A stretch of 64,000 bases of DNA from CAYFVU01 sp964594775 (GTDB lineage Bacteria > Spirochaetota > Spirochaetia > DSM-16054 > Sediminispirochaetaceae), in contig CAZQNO010000005.1 in NCBI GenBank assembly GCA_964594775.1, positions 1 to 64,000 of the forward strand, written 5' to 3'. Under the pieces are notes generated by a model that was given only the letters and a program-made list of their open reading frames with translations, was not told the origin of the DNA and searched no databases. This document shows positions 50,036-59,236 of the stretch, piece after piece. The stretch's first letter is position 1; each line of letters begins with the position of its first letter. Both the position numbers and the translations under genes were made by a program.

Positions 50036-50715
50036 AAAATCACGCGGACACTATTCGGCTCGTTAAAATCGGAGAAAGTATCGGCGCCGACAACGATCGC
50101 AGCGCAAGGCAGCTGCGCAGGAAGCTCGACGAACACGAGGTTTTTATGCTGAATATCATGGCATCTCCGGGAGCGGGTAAGACAAGTCTGCTTCTCGCGA
50201 CTCTTTCGGCCCTCGAGAAGAACGGCCGCGGCAGGCAAAGATGCGCCGTCATAGAGGCGGACATGGATTCACAAGTCGACGCGGATAAGATCGCCGAAAG
50301 CGGCACCATAGCGGTACAGGTGCGTACCGGAGGATTCTGCCATCTCGATTCCTCTATGGTCGACAAAGCCGTCGCATCCCTTGATCTCCCCTCCTTAGAC
50401 CTCATATTCCTTGAAAACGTGGGAAACCTCATCTGCCCGGCCCAATTCGACACGGGTGCCCACAGCAATGTGATGATCCTCAGTCTTCCTGAAGGTGACG
50501 ACAAACCGCTGAAGTATCCCCTGATGTTTCAAAAGTGTGAGGCGTTGGTGGTCAATAAGCTCGATTACGCTCCGTTGGCCGATTTCGATTACGAAGCGCT
50601 GAAAAAGCGGGTCGGGCGGCTGAATCCGGAGATGAAGATATTTTTCCTCTCCTGCAAAACCGGCGAGGGAGTCGATGCATGGGTCGAGTGGCTTAGGAAA
50701 AGAATCAGACCTTAA
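50032..50715 (+). CDS. hypB: Nickel-inserting GTPase HypB
   Basis: 227-residue SIMIBI GTPase working with HypA. Walker A is ASPGAGKTSLLLA, then EADMDSQVDADKIAE, the interdomain metal site GGFCHLD (Cys-His) with a second Cys in NVGNLICP, switch and NKLDY base-recognition motif. The His-rich or CxxCGC N-terminal nickel store of Escherichia coli HypB is absent, as in Helicobacter-type HypB. hypA and hypB stand without other hyp genes. The stop overlaps the convergent ferredoxin gene by 11 bases. Confidence 0.94.
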   Translation: MKNHADTIRLVKIGESIGADNDRSARQLRRKLDEHEVFMLNIMASPGAGKTSLLLATLSALEKNGRGRQRCAVIEADMDSQVDADKIAESGTIAVQVRTGGFCHLDSSMVDKAVASLDLPSLDLIFLENVGNLICPAQFDTGAHSNVMILSLPEGDDKPLKYPLMFQKCEALVVNKLDYAPLADFDYEALKKRVGRLNPEMKIFFLSCKTGEGVDAWVEWLRKRIRP

Positions 50716-51874
50716 AGCCCAGCCCCGCCTTCAACAGGAGTGCGAATCCCTTGATCCGTCCGAATCGGCCGACGAACATCCGAATGTACATCGACATGGC
50801 GGTCGAAGGCGGTTCGCCCGTCTTTTCTCTTGTCTCCAGTGAGATCGCCCCTACGGGGCATGCTGCTACACAGAGGCCGCAGCCGATGCAGCGACGGTTC
50901 TCTATGTGTGCCGTCTCAGTCGACGAAGAGAGTTCGATTGCGTCCATGGGACAGCGGGGAATGCAATTCCCGCAGGAAACACAGCGGCTCTCATCGACCT
51001 GCGCCCGGTAATTCGAGCCAAGGATATCTCCCGGATTGGGGATCTTTTTTGCCCTTGAAAGGATGGCGCAGCAGCAGGAACAGCAGCTGCAGATATAGAG
51101 GGGATCCTTTGTGTTCTGTGCCTGCAGTACAAGCCCTTCCCGCTCCGACACTTCGAGAAACAGAAGGGTATCCTCCCGGTCGAGCTCCCTTCCCCTTTCC
51201 TCGAGAATCGCCGCCTTTGCAGCAGGCCCTAGGGAAAGACAGGTGTACTGCCGATTCGTCTGCCGGCATTCTTCGCCTAAAAGTGAGCGGCCCTTCCTGC
51301 ATATGCACTCCTGCACGACGAAGGGTCCTTCGGAAGCGAGGATTACCTCTCTGATACTGTCGTAGCGGCTCACGCTTCTGTCCGGGAGAATCGTTTCATT
51401 TATCGGGATGGTACGCATCTGCCTCGGCTTCTCATCGAGGAAGCTGTGCATGAAGGCCTCATCCATATAGGCAGAGGCTTGCTCTTCGAAGTCCCGGGTA
51501 AGGCGGTCCACCTGGAATTCATAGAGCCCGACGGCAAAGGGCAGTTTGCCGTAGACCCGGGTCTTTCCTCTTCGGGCCTTCACCAGGCTGCTGTGTATCA
51601 CCTTTTTCTCCACGAGTGCGTCGAGCCTGAGGGTGAGTTCTTCGAGACTCGGGGCGCTTTTCCCCATTTGTCTCTTCAGGCGCCTCAGGATCCTCCTTGC
51701 CGGTGCCGGCAGCATGCCTATTTCCAGGGCGACTACCGCCTCCTCGGGGGTAAAGAAGCGTTTGAGGATGTCGATCTCTATTCCGCTTTCCGAAGCGGGA
51801 TATGCCACCGGCATCACATCGAGGTGGGCCCGCAGGGCGGGGTAAATGTCTTGTTCTTTGGACAGGGTATTCAT
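50705..51874 (-). CDS. Multi-cluster 4Fe-4S protein with N-terminal winged-helix-like region
   Basis: 389 residues. Residues 25-120 look like a winged helix (FFTPEEAVVALEIGMLP, LRRLKRQMG, LEELTLRLDALVEKKVI). The centre has Cys pairs CICRKGRSLLGEEC and CSCCSCCC (unusual six-Cys run), and a ferredoxin-like region has CVSCGNCIPRCP and CIGCGLCVAACP. This matches a group of 4Fe-4S proteins from anaerobes with no settled function, possibly electron acceptors or redox regulators. As last gene of the purine-type operon, it may take electrons from the xanthine-dehydrogenase-like protein, which lacks a FAD domain. Convergent with hypB. Confidence 0.75.
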   Translation of the reverse strand: MNTLSKEQDIYPALRAHLDVMPVAYPASESGIEIDILKRFFTPEEAVVALEIGMLPAPARRILRRLKRQMGKSAPSLEELTLRLDALVEKKVIHSSLVKARRGKTRVYGKLPFAVGLYEFQVDRLTRDFEEQASAYMDEAFMHSFLDEKPRQMRTIPINETILPDRSVSRYDSIREVILASEGPFVVQECICRKGRSLLGEECRQTNRQYTCLSLGPAAKAAILEERGRELDREDTLLFLEVSEREGLVLQAQNTKDPLYICSCCSCCCAILSRAKKIPNPGDILGSNYRAQVDESRCVSCGNCIPRCPMDAIELSSSTETAHIENRRCIGCGLCVAACPVGAISLETREKTGEPPSTAMSMYIRMFVGRFGRIKGFALLLKAGLGFKV

Positions 51875-51887
51875 ACGATTGCTGAGC

Positions 51888-53054
51888 TTAGGCCCATGCC
51901 GAACGTATGAGAGCTTCGTAGCCGTCTACGGACCTCACCAGCTGCGCTAATTCTATATATTCGTCCCGTACATGCGCAAGGTGTTCTTTTGAAGGACCGA
52001 AACCGATCGTTGGTATCCCGAGCCTGCCGGCGCTTGCGCTGCCGTTCGTGCAGAAGGAGTAGCTGCCGGGGTCTGAGTCGAACCCGGCGGCTTTTAGCGC
52101 ACTTTTCGCCTTTTCTACAAAGGGCTCGGCGGGATCGAAGTACCATGCGGGGAAAAAGCGGGATGCCGATATTTCCCTTCCGGTATAACACTCTTCCGTG
52201 CCGAAAGACACTTCTACCGAGGCGCCAATAGTCGGGTCTGTCGCTTCTAGCCTCTCGAAGGTCTCACGAATCGGTGCACACACCGAGTCTTCCGTCTCCC
52301 CGGTCACCAGCCTTCTGTCGTAGGTGGCACTACAGCTGTTCGGCACCACCGATGCCCCGGGGTAGGGATGGGAGATGATATCGGTAAGCTCCATGATCGC
52401 CTTCCCCAAGTGCGGGTCTTCCGGAAGGGGAAGCGTGCGTAGTTTCTTTATCAAGTCCAGCAGGGAATAGACCGCGTTTATCCCGTGCTCGGGATTCGCA
52501 GAATGACAGCTCTTGCCGGTGCTCTCTACCTTAAGCTCCGCCCTTCCCCTTTGACCGGTCATCAGCTTCAGATCCGAGGCCTCCCCTATGATGACTAAAC
52601 CGACAGAAATTTCCTTGAGAATATTCTGCAGAGCCACTCCTTCGAACATCTCTTCATGCACCGTTGCGGTAACATAGATGTCTCCCTTCGGTCTTGTCCC
52701 GGCAAAACGGGCAGCAGCGAAGATCATTGCCGCCAGTGCGCCTTTCATATCGGATGCGCCCCTTCCGTATATCTTTCCCTCAAAGATCTCCGCGGCAAAG
52801 GGATCGAAGCGCCAGCTTTCCTTATCGTTTACTTCTACCGTATCGATATGTCCGTCGAGGAGCACCGATGCCCCCTCTCCGCGTCCTCGTAGTTTTCCGA
52901 TAAGACTTCCGTAGTGATCGCGTTTTACCTCATCGAAACCGAGCTCCTCCATCTTTTCTGCGACGAGGCGTACCGCCTCCCGCTCTTTTCCCGAATAGCT
53001 CGGCGTTCCGATAATGTCTCTGCAAAAACGAATCAGCGCCTCTTTTTCCTTCAT
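51888..53054 (-). CDS. ygeY: YgeY-like M20 hydrolase (selenium-metabolism-linked)
   Basis: M20-family metalloenzyme of 388 aa. Features shared with Escherichia coli YgeY are DGHIDTV (His and Asp ligands), WRFDPF, YGRGASDMKGALA, VTATVHEEMFEGVA, GQRGRAELKVESTGKSCHSA (parts), FFPAWYF, CTNGS and IGFGPSKEHLAH. In many anaerobes this gene sits with a selenium-dependent molybdenum hydroxylase; its substrate is unknown. Start ATG 53054 has GGAGG 10 bases upstream. Two M20 enzymes occur in this operon, suggesting a cleaved ring product such as a ureido or amidino compound, which is inference. Confidence 0.82.
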   Translation of the reverse strand: MKEKEALIRFCRDIIGTPSYSGKEREAVRLVAEKMEELGFDEVKRDHYGSLIGKLRGRGEGASVLLDGHIDTVEVNDKESWRFDPFAAEIFEGKIYGRGASDMKGALAAMIFAAARFAGTRPKGDIYVTATVHEEMFEGVALQNILKEISVGLVIIGEASDLKLMTGQRGRAELKVESTGKSCHSANPEHGINAVYSLLDLIKKLRTLPLPEDPHLGKAIMELTDIISHPYPGASVVPNSCSATYDRRLVTGETEDSVCAPIRETFERLEATDPTIGASVEVSFGTEECYTGREISASRFFPAWYFDPAEPFVEKAKSALKAAGFDSDPGSYSFCTNGSASAGRLGIPTIGFGPSKEHLAHVRDEYIELAQLVRSVDGYEALIRSAWA

Positions 53055-53105
53055 TGTACATAAGCCTCCGGTCTCGATGAGGTAATAAATCGGCCGCTTC
53101 CCTCT

Positions 53106-55877
53106 TCACTTAGTTTGGACGATCTTTTCGGGCAGCACAGGGAGCGATTGCACCCACACACCCACCGCATTGTGAACGGCGTGAACGATCGACGGAGCAC
53201 TGAGAGAAATGGGCAGCTCACCCATCCCCTTCGCGCCGAAAGGACCTTCCGGATGGGTGTTCTCTATAATCATGCAGTGGATCCTGGGAGCCGCCGTGAT
53301 TCTCGGCACTCCGAGTTTCCCGTAGGTATCGCTTATCACCGTTCCTCCCTCTTCTTTGTACTCCTCGGAAAGGGCATAACCCAATCCCATGAGCACCGCG
53401 CCTTCCATCTGTCCTTCGACGGCGGCGCGGTTAATTATTTTTCCGGCATCCGATGCAACGAACACATCATGGACTTTGATTCTGCCCGTTTTTTTCTGCA
53501 CCTCCAGGACCGTTGCCTGCGCGGCAAAGCAGTAGGCGGCGTGGAGATGTCCCTCAACGTTACTCTTATATCCTTCGGCCGGTTCCTTTAGGCTAAAATG
53601 TGTCTCCGGCGCACGGTACCAAGATTCCGCTGTAATGGGGCTTTTTCGATTCCTCAACTTAATGAGAAACTCATCGAACTCGATGAGCTTCTCCTTTGTT
53701 TCGGCCCGGTAAAACACCCTATCCCGCAGTTCGAAATCCCCGGTAAAAGAGTCGATCTCTGCCGCCAGAAAAGCAGCCAGCTTTTTCTTTAACTCGAGAG
53801 AGGCTTGGAGAACCGCATTGCCGGTGATGAAGGTCTGCCGTGAAGCGGTCGTCATTCCCGCCGGGGGGTCGAGAGCCGTATCTGCCGCATGGACCTGTAG
53901 TCTTCTGAAGGGCCAGCCTAAAACGGAAGAAGCTATCTGCGCCATTGCGGAATTGGCTCCCTGTCCCATGTCGACACTTCCCACCCGCACCACCAGTGTC
54001 CCCTCATCGAGAATCTCCAGGCGGGCACCGCCTGCATCGTCCATCCCTATTCCGAGCCCCACATTCTTGTAAGAACAAGCCACACCGACTCCAAGCGCCC
54101 ATCCTTCCCTGGCTTCAGGCAGCGTATATGCGCCGAGGGCGTCGCGGACCGCTTCGAGACAGGCCCGGGCTCCCACGCTGTGTTCGATACGATCTCCCGT
54201 TAGCGTCGGCTTACCCTCTTCGAGCACGTTTTTCAAACGGAGTTCTATCGGGTCTATTTCCAGTTTGTCGGCTATCTTGTTCATCATCGTTTCCGAAGCG
54301 AAGGTAACCACCGGATTTCCGAATCCTCTCATCGCACAGGCCGGCGCGTGATTGCGGTACACCGCGCGAGCTTTTACCTCCGCCGCGCGAATCGTGTAGG
54401 GACCGGCGGCAAAACTGACACTTCGGAGAATTACCGCTTCTTCAACGGAGGCGTAGGCCCCGCCGAGGGCAGTGATATCCGCTTTCAGCCCCATCAGCGT
54501 TCCGTCTTTACTCACGCCGCTTGTATAGGACATACGGGTGGCGTGGCGCTTACCGCTGGTCTTGATAGATTCACGCCGGGTGAATGTATACTTAACCGGT
54601 CTCCCCGTTGCCAAGCTGCCCAATGAAGCGATTATCTGCACGGAGATATCCTCTTTCCCTCCGAATCCTCCCCCCATGGGCACGCCGGCTATGCGTATTT
54701 TTTCCGCAGGCATATTGACCACCGGTGCTATTTCATTGATATCCATCGGCGGTCCCTGGCTCGCAACATATACGACAAGAGTATCGTCCTGATCAAGTTT
54801 CGCAATACATGACTCCGGTTCCAAATAAGCATGCTCAATGTACTGTGTGTCGAACTCCTCTTCGAACACATGATCGGCTTCAGCAAGCGCCTTTTTTACG
54901 TCTCCCCTTCCGGACTCCATGCGGGCGATGATATTGCCGCTTGCCTCGTGGAGAAGAACCGGTTCTTCCTTTAAGGCCTCTTGATAGCCGGAAAGAACGG
55001 GCAACTCTTCATACGCGACACGTATCTTGGCAACTGCCTCTTCGGCGGCTTCTTCACTTTCGGCATAGACGGCGGCAAGCGCGTCTCCCGTATATCGCAC
55101 CCGTTTAGTCGCCAGCACTTCTTGGTCCTTTTTTATTGGCCCGAAACTGTTCTTCCCCGGCACGTCCTTAGCCAGTAAAATCTTCACCACTTTATCTGTT
55201 TTTTCCGCTTCTGCAATATCGATATCGAGTATGTCGGCATGAGGTTTTTCGCTTCGCAGGACCTTCGCATAGAGCATATTTTCAAAGGCCATATCGTCGG
55301 CAAAGCGGGTGCTGCCGTCGGCTTTTCCGATGCTGTCTATCCGGATTACCGGCTCTCCTATAGGAACTTCTCTGTCGGGCAGTATTTCAGAGCGGAGTAT
55401 CTTCTCCGTACCCTCTCTCAGCAATTCTGCGGCAGCCTGCACCGCCTTTACGATTTTTACATAGCCGGTACAACGGCAGATATTTTTCACGAGAGCCTTC
55501 CCAATGGCCTTCTCGTCGGGCTGGGGATTGGTCTGAAGCAGGCCATAGGCGGCCATGATAAAACCGGGGGTGCAAAATCCGCACTGTACCGCTCCCTCAC
55601 GGGCGAAACTATAGATCAGCGGATGTACGGTAGTTTCGTCGGACAGCCCTTCTATGCTATATACCGAGGCCCCGTTGAGATCCTTCATGCGAAGAAGACA
55701 GGAGAGAACGGCCCTGCCGTCGACCACAACGGTGCATGCGCCGCAGTGTCCCTCACCGCATCCGTTTTTCGTTCCGGTAAAACCCAGTACTTTTCGAAGA
55801 TAATTCACCAGAGTTATAGATTCGTCCATCGAGTGGAAGGTATGCTCCTTACCGTTTACCTTCAAGCGGATTTTCAC
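53106..55877 (-). CDS. Two-domain xanthine dehydrogenase-like molybdenum hydroxylase, no FAD domain
   Basis: About 923 aa. Residues 1-150 are a two-cluster 2Fe-2S domain (NGCGEGHCGACTV, QCGFCTPGF, NICRCTGY). Residues 175-923 form the molybdopterin domain with GGGFGGKED (402-410), CAMRGFGN (Arg517) and GAKGMGELP with the catalytic Glu. The purine-binding Glu and Arg equivalents are both kept. The FAD domain of full xanthine dehydrogenases is missing, so electrons must leave through another carrier. This architecture, next to ygeY, matches the selenium-dependent xanthine dehydrogenase group; the labile selenium cannot be seen in sequence. The start is GTG 55877 with GGAGG 5 bases upstream; an ATG at 55895 has no site. 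Confidence 0.88.
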   Translation of the reverse strand: MKIRLKVNGKEHTFHSMDESITLVNYLRKVLGFTGTKNGCGEGHCGACTVVVDGRAVLSCLLRMKDLNGASVYSIEGLSDETTVHPLIYSFAREGAVQCGFCTPGFIMAAYGLLQTNPQPDEKAIGKALVKNICRCTGYVKIVKAVQAAAELLREGTEKILRSEILPDREVPIGEPVIRIDSIGKADGSTRFADDMAFENMLYAKVLRSEKPHADILDIDIAEAEKTDKVVKILLAKDVPGKNSFGPIKKDQEVLATKRVRYTGDALAAVYAESEEAAEEAVAKIRVAYEELPVLSGYQEALKEEPVLLHEASGNIIARMESGRGDVKKALAEADHVFEEEFDTQYIEHAYLEPESCIAKLDQDDTLVVYVASQGPPMDINEIAPVVNMPAEKIRIAGVPMGGGFGGKEDISVQIIASLGSLATGRPVKYTFTRRESIKTSGKRHATRMSYTSGVSKDGTLMGLKADITALGGAYASVEEAVILRSVSFAAGPYTIRAAEVKARAVYRNHAPACAMRGFGNPVVTFASETMMNKIADKLEIDPIELRLKNVLEEGKPTLTGDRIEHSVGARACLEAVRDALGAYTLPEAREGWALGVGVACSYKNVGLGIGMDDAGGARLEILDEGTLVVRVGSVDMGQGANSAMAQIASSVLGWPFRRLQVHAADTALDPPAGMTTASRQTFITGNAVLQASLELKKKLAAFLAAEIDSFTGDFELRDRVFYRAETKEKLIEFDEFLIKLRNRKSPITAESWYRAPETHFSLKEPAEGYKSNVEGHLHAAYCFAAQATVLEVQKKTGRIKVHDVFVASDAGKIINRAAVEGQMEGAVLMGLGYALSEEYKEEGGTVISDTYGKLGVPRITAAPRIHCMIIENTHPEGPFGAKGMGELPISLSAPSIVHAVHNAVGVWVQSLPVLPEKIVQTK

Positions 55878-55901
55878 AAATGCCTCCAATGCCATTCGAA
55901 A

Positions 55902-57056
55902 TTAATCATTCAATAGCCGTATAAGCCGGTAATATACTTCGCTGCATTTTTCCAATTGTGCAATATCGAGATATTCCTCATCGGTATGACAGAGGGACGA
56001 ATCTCCGGGTCCGTAGTGCACCGTATCGATCCCGAGGTCATTGACCAAAAAATCCATTTCCTGGTATCCATCGGTGAAAAACTCAATCGGGTCCTCTCCC
56101 AGTATATCCCTGTGCGCCTGCCGCAAACGCTGTAACTGAGGAGAATTGAGATCGGCAAGGGCGGGATGCAATCCGCGCTTTTTAATCGGATCCCAATTCC
56201 AGTCCGGTCTGGCGATTTCTATCTCTGCGGAGGTGCCCTCTTCGATTGCGCTTTCTTCAATGAGTCGCGTATACCCTTCGAAAACCTCCTCAGGATTCTC
56301 TCCAGGAACGGTCCTGCGATCGAACCACACATCGCAGTAGTCTGCTACTATGTTGTAGGCCCTGCCGCCTTCGATCTTTCCCAAGTTTATCGATGCCCCT
56401 ACTTCGCCGATACCTTCAAGCGAATAGGAAGGAAGCTCTTTTTTCATCAACAGCTCGGCCAGTCTCATTCCGGAAAGCACGGCATTGGCGCCGAGCCATG
56501 GCCGGCATCCATGGGCCGCGCGTCCTTTTACCTTGAGTCGAATCGGAACGGTTCCCTTACAGCCTATGCAGAGTTTTAATCCGGAGGGTTCCGTTACCAC
56601 GGCAAAATCAGCAGCGATTCCCATTTCCCTCAATGCCATGCTGCCGCGATGCTCGGACTCTTCATCTATGACTCCGACAAAGGCTATCGGTCGCGCAGGC
56701 GATTGAGCATCACCGGCAATCCTTTTGAATGCTTCGATTACCGCGGCGATTCCTCCCTTCTGATCGACGGAACCGCGGCCATATATTTTCCCGTCTCTTT
56801 CTCTGGGAGAAAAAGGACTCTCCATTCCATACGCCGCAACGGTGTCTATGTGCCCGTGGAATAAAAGTGCGGGCTTGCCGCCGCCGGAACCGCCGATCTT
56901 TGCATACACATTGAAACGATCTTTCGCCGCTTCATAAAGTTTCACGCGGCAGCCGAGCTCTTCGAATCTTTTCTTAAGATACTGTGCGATTTCTTTCTCA
57001 TTTCCCGTAATGCTGGGAATAGAAATGAGCTTCTTGACCTCTTTTCCAGGGCCCAT
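55902..57056 (-). CDS. M20 family metallohydrolase (ArgE/DapE type)
   Basis: 384 residues. Metal ligands are in FHGHIDTV, GRGSVDQKGG, DEESEH (general base Glu and ligand Glu) and SLCHTDEEY; the lid domain begins about residue 175 (LKVKGRAAHGC). Length and motifs fit amidohydrolases that remove acyl or carbamoyl groups from amino acids. It is distinct from the YgeY-like enzyme two genes on. It starts with a 1-base overlap with the regulator gene (TAATG). Product of ring opening or an N-acyl amino acid is a plausible substrate, but unknown. Confidence 0.85.
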   Translation of the reverse strand: MGPGKEVKKLISIPSITGNEKEIAQYLKKRFEELGCRVKLYEAAKDRFNVYAKIGGSGGGKPALLFHGHIDTVAAYGMESPFSPRERDGKIYGRGSVDQKGGIAAVIEAFKRIAGDAQSPARPIAFVGVIDEESEHRGSMALREMGIAADFAVVTEPSGLKLCIGCKGTVPIRLKVKGRAAHGCRPWLGANAVLSGMRLAELLMKKELPSYSLEGIGEVGASINLGKIEGGRAYNIVADYCDVWFDRRTVPGENPEEVFEGYTRLIEESAIEEGTSAEIEIARPDWNWDPIKKRGLHPALADLNSPQLQRLRQAHRDILGEDPIEFFTDGYQEMDFLVNDLGIDTVHYGPGDSSLCHTDEEYLDIAQLEKCSEVYYRLIRLLND

Positions 57057-57760
57057 TATTTCCCTTCCTCTTTTTCTTTCTTGAAGTGCTCCTTGAGGTA
57101 AATTTCCCTGGTATGTTTGAGGAGTTCGATCATTGCATCTCTGGCACCCAGTGGATCATGATTTCTTATAGCTTCCACCACATGAGAATGCAGATCGACT
57201 CCTCTGCGGGTATGGGAAACCTCCTCTAGAAACTTCTCATAAGAATCTCTGAGGGCCATAGCGAATTGTGCCAAAAGAGGATTTTTTACACTCTCGGCCA
57301 TTGCGAGATGAAAATTCAGGTCACTATCCACCGCCTTTGCAGGGTCTTTCCCAATGGAGGCCTTTAAGTCATCGATATGCTTCTGCATCGTTTTTGAATC
57401 TTCATCGGACGCCTTTTTCGCCGAAAGAACGGCAAGTCCTACATCTAAGACCTCTCTCAACTCCATGAGGTTTGCGACGCCGGTATCTTGATAGAGGGTT
57501 CTTGCCATGGTCTTTGAGAGCGGAACCGACGGATTCTCGGTAATATAAGTCCCCTGACCCCTTCTCATCTCCGCGTATCCCATCGCCTGTAGAACTTGAA
57601 GAGCCTCGCGCACCGATGAGACGCCCACATTCATCTTTTTCGCAAGCTCTCTCTGGGAAGGCAGCCGCTGCCCCCATTGGAACTCACCGGAAGAAATGTA
57701 GCCGAGAATCTTTTCAACGATGGCGTCGGCCACCGTTAATGTTTCTAATCTTTCTATCAT
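57056..57760 (-). CDS. FadR-type GntR transcriptional regulator
   Basis: 234 aa. HTH with RLPSQRELAKKMNVGVSSVRE and MRRGQGTYI, then an FCD domain with DLNFHLAMA and HSHVVEAI metal-binding histidines. It is inside the operon, 20 bp after preA-like, which is unusual for a regulator of its own operon but allows autoregulation. Start ATG 57760 has AAGGGA 7 bases upstream. No palindrome was noticed nearby; the operon promoter is beyond the right edge. Confidence 0.87.
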   Translation of the reverse strand: MIERLETLTVADAIVEKILGYISSGEFQWGQRLPSQRELAKKMNVGVSSVREALQVLQAMGYAEMRRGQGTYITENPSVPLSKTMARTLYQDTGVANLMELREVLDVGLAVLSAKKASDEDSKTMQKHIDDLKASIGKDPAKAVDSDLNFHLAMAESVKNPLLAQFAMALRDSYEKFLEEVSHTRRGVDLHSHVVEAIRNHDPLGARDAMIELLKHTREIYLKEHFKKEKEEGK

Positions 57761-57779
57761 AGTAAAATCCCTTCGGTCC

Positions 57780-58850
57780 TTAGTTGTAGCGCACCGCGCG
57801 TACGGGACAAACCCCCGCACAGAGCCCGCAACCGACACATGTTTTTTCATTGACGTGGTGCATACTCCCGTCGTACAAAATCGCATTACTATAACATACT
57901 TTTCTACAGGCTCCACAGTCGATACAGATATCCGTGAGTATCTCCGCGCTAAAGTCGTTGGAAACCGTTTTAGCAGCATTGAATTTCTTCGTTTTCCACC
58001 TCACCTCATCGACGCTTTGCATATTCTGTTTCTTGAGGTACGCAACTATTCCTTTCTCGATTTTGGAAAACACCTCTAAGCCCTGTAAGATCGGGGCCGT
58101 AACCATACCTACACCGGTCGCACCGGCCATAAGCATTTGGATAGCCGATTCGGTATCGGTGACTCCCCCCACGCCGACGACGGGAACGTCCACGGTGCGG
58201 GAAATTTCGTAGATATACTTCAAGGTAAAGGGAAGAATTGCCTTCCCCGACACGTAGCCGCTGCCGTCGATGCTTCCGAGAGAAGGTTCTCCGCTTTCTA
58301 TGTCTATGGACAGTCCCGGACCTATAGAATCCATAGCAGCAATAGCATCGATTCCCGCTTTTTTTAACTCTTTGAGGTGTTGCGCTAAATTCGGAAGAAA
58401 GGGTGGAAGTTTTACTATTATGGGCACCTTCAACTTTGCACGTGCTAAACGGACAGTGGCAATGAGCTGGACCGGATCGTAGTCTACGAAGGAGACAAGC
58501 TTAGAACCGGCCTTCACCATGCGTTCGGCCATTTGCACCGCGGTTTGCGGCTTCACATAATTTTTGGCGATGCTGGTAACTAAGGGGACGGAAATATCAA
58601 GCCGGGCAATAATTTTCTCCCACTCGTCTATGCCGATACAAGACCAATCGGCATTCATCAAGCTTCCGCGATGTACGTTCATGTACGGGACCGGCGACTT
58701 AACCGGCTGTAATCGGATACCCTTGGTAAAAATGAGCCCTATATCCTTTTCCGCCGCCCTTCGTATCGTTTCTTCTGTGCCCGAGATCGGCCCCTCGGTG
58801 AGCATCAACGGGCTGCGCAGGGTATACCCCAAAAAGTCGGTTTTCAGCAT
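57780..58850 (-). CDS. PreA-like dihydropyrimidine/dihydroorotate dehydrogenase-family protein
   Basis: 356 residues. The first 290 form an FMN-binding DHOD-type barrel (FLGYTLRSPLMLTEGPISG, VPIIVKLPPF, VPVVGVGGVTDTESAIQMLM, AGATGVGMVTA). The C-terminal 70 residues hold two 4Fe-4S motifs (CIDCGACRKVC and CVGCGLCAGVC). This is the PreA layout of dihydropyrimidine dehydrogenase. No PreT partner is present; the neighbouring ferredoxin and AOR may take its place. The reaction could be reduction of a pyrimidine or of another unsaturated ring. Overlaps the ferredoxin gene by 7 bases. Confidence 0.85.
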   Translation of the reverse strand: MLKTDFLGYTLRSPLMLTEGPISGTEETIRRAAEKDIGLIFTKGIRLQPVKSPVPYMNVHRGSLMNADWSCIGIDEWEKIIARLDISVPLVTSIAKNYVKPQTAVQMAERMVKAGSKLVSFVDYDPVQLIATVRLARAKLKVPIIVKLPPFLPNLAQHLKELKKAGIDAIAAMDSIGPGLSIDIESGEPSLGSIDGSGYVSGKAILPFTLKYIYEISRTVDVPVVGVGGVTDTESAIQMLMAGATGVGMVTAPILQGLEVFSKIEKGIVAYLKKQNMQSVDEVRWKTKKFNAAKTVSNDFSAEILTDICIDCGACRKVCYSNAILYDGSMHHVNEKTCVGCGLCAGVCPVRAVRYN

Positions 58851-59236
58851 GCGTTTTCCCTCATCTCTAAAGCTCCTTCAGGACAAAAGCGTATGCAGGC
58901 ACCGCATTGATTGCACATCAAGGCCTTTGATCCCTCCGGCGAGAGAAACAGTTTGTCACATACTTTCACGCACTCTCCACAGCCGCTGCACTTCTCACGA
59001 TCAACCCGCACCTGTGAGTCTTTTTCGTAGACTGCTCCTTCGGGACAGACGGTGCTACAGGGGCGCGGTTCGCACTGGTCACAAACCCGTTGCGACAATG
59101 TCAAGACATCTGTTCGAAGTATGCGAATCCTGCTCTTTGCCTTGTTCAAAATCCTCTCGTTGGTCATCGAACAGACCGACTCGCAGGTCCTGCAACCGGT
59201 GCACAACTCGCTCTTTACAAATAGATAGTTAGCCAA
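58844..59236 (-). CDS. Polyferredoxin-like 4Fe-4S protein (AOR partner)
   Basis: 130 residues with four Cys groups: CTGCRTCESVC, CDQCEPRPCSTVC, CSGCGECVKVC and CNQCGACIRFC, enough for four 4Fe-4S clusters. Such HycB/CooF-type electron carriers are commonly encoded beside aldehyde:ferredoxin oxidoreductases and carry electrons away from the pterin site. It overlaps both neighbours (8 bases with AOR, 7 with the PreA-like gene), so the trio is translationally coupled. Confidence 0.88.
   Translation of the reverse strand: MANYLFVKSELCTGCRTCESVCSMTNERILNKAKSRIRILRTDVLTLSQRVCDQCEPRPCSTVCPEGAVYEKDSQVRVDREKCSGCGECVKVCDKLFLSPEGSKALMCNQCGACIRFCPEGALEMRENAC

Noticed and set aside
53106..55877. In-frame UGA selenocysteine in the selenium-linked hydroxylase
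   Set aside because: The frame is uninterrupted, and these enzymes carry selenium as a labile non-selenocysteine ligand, so no recoding site is expected.
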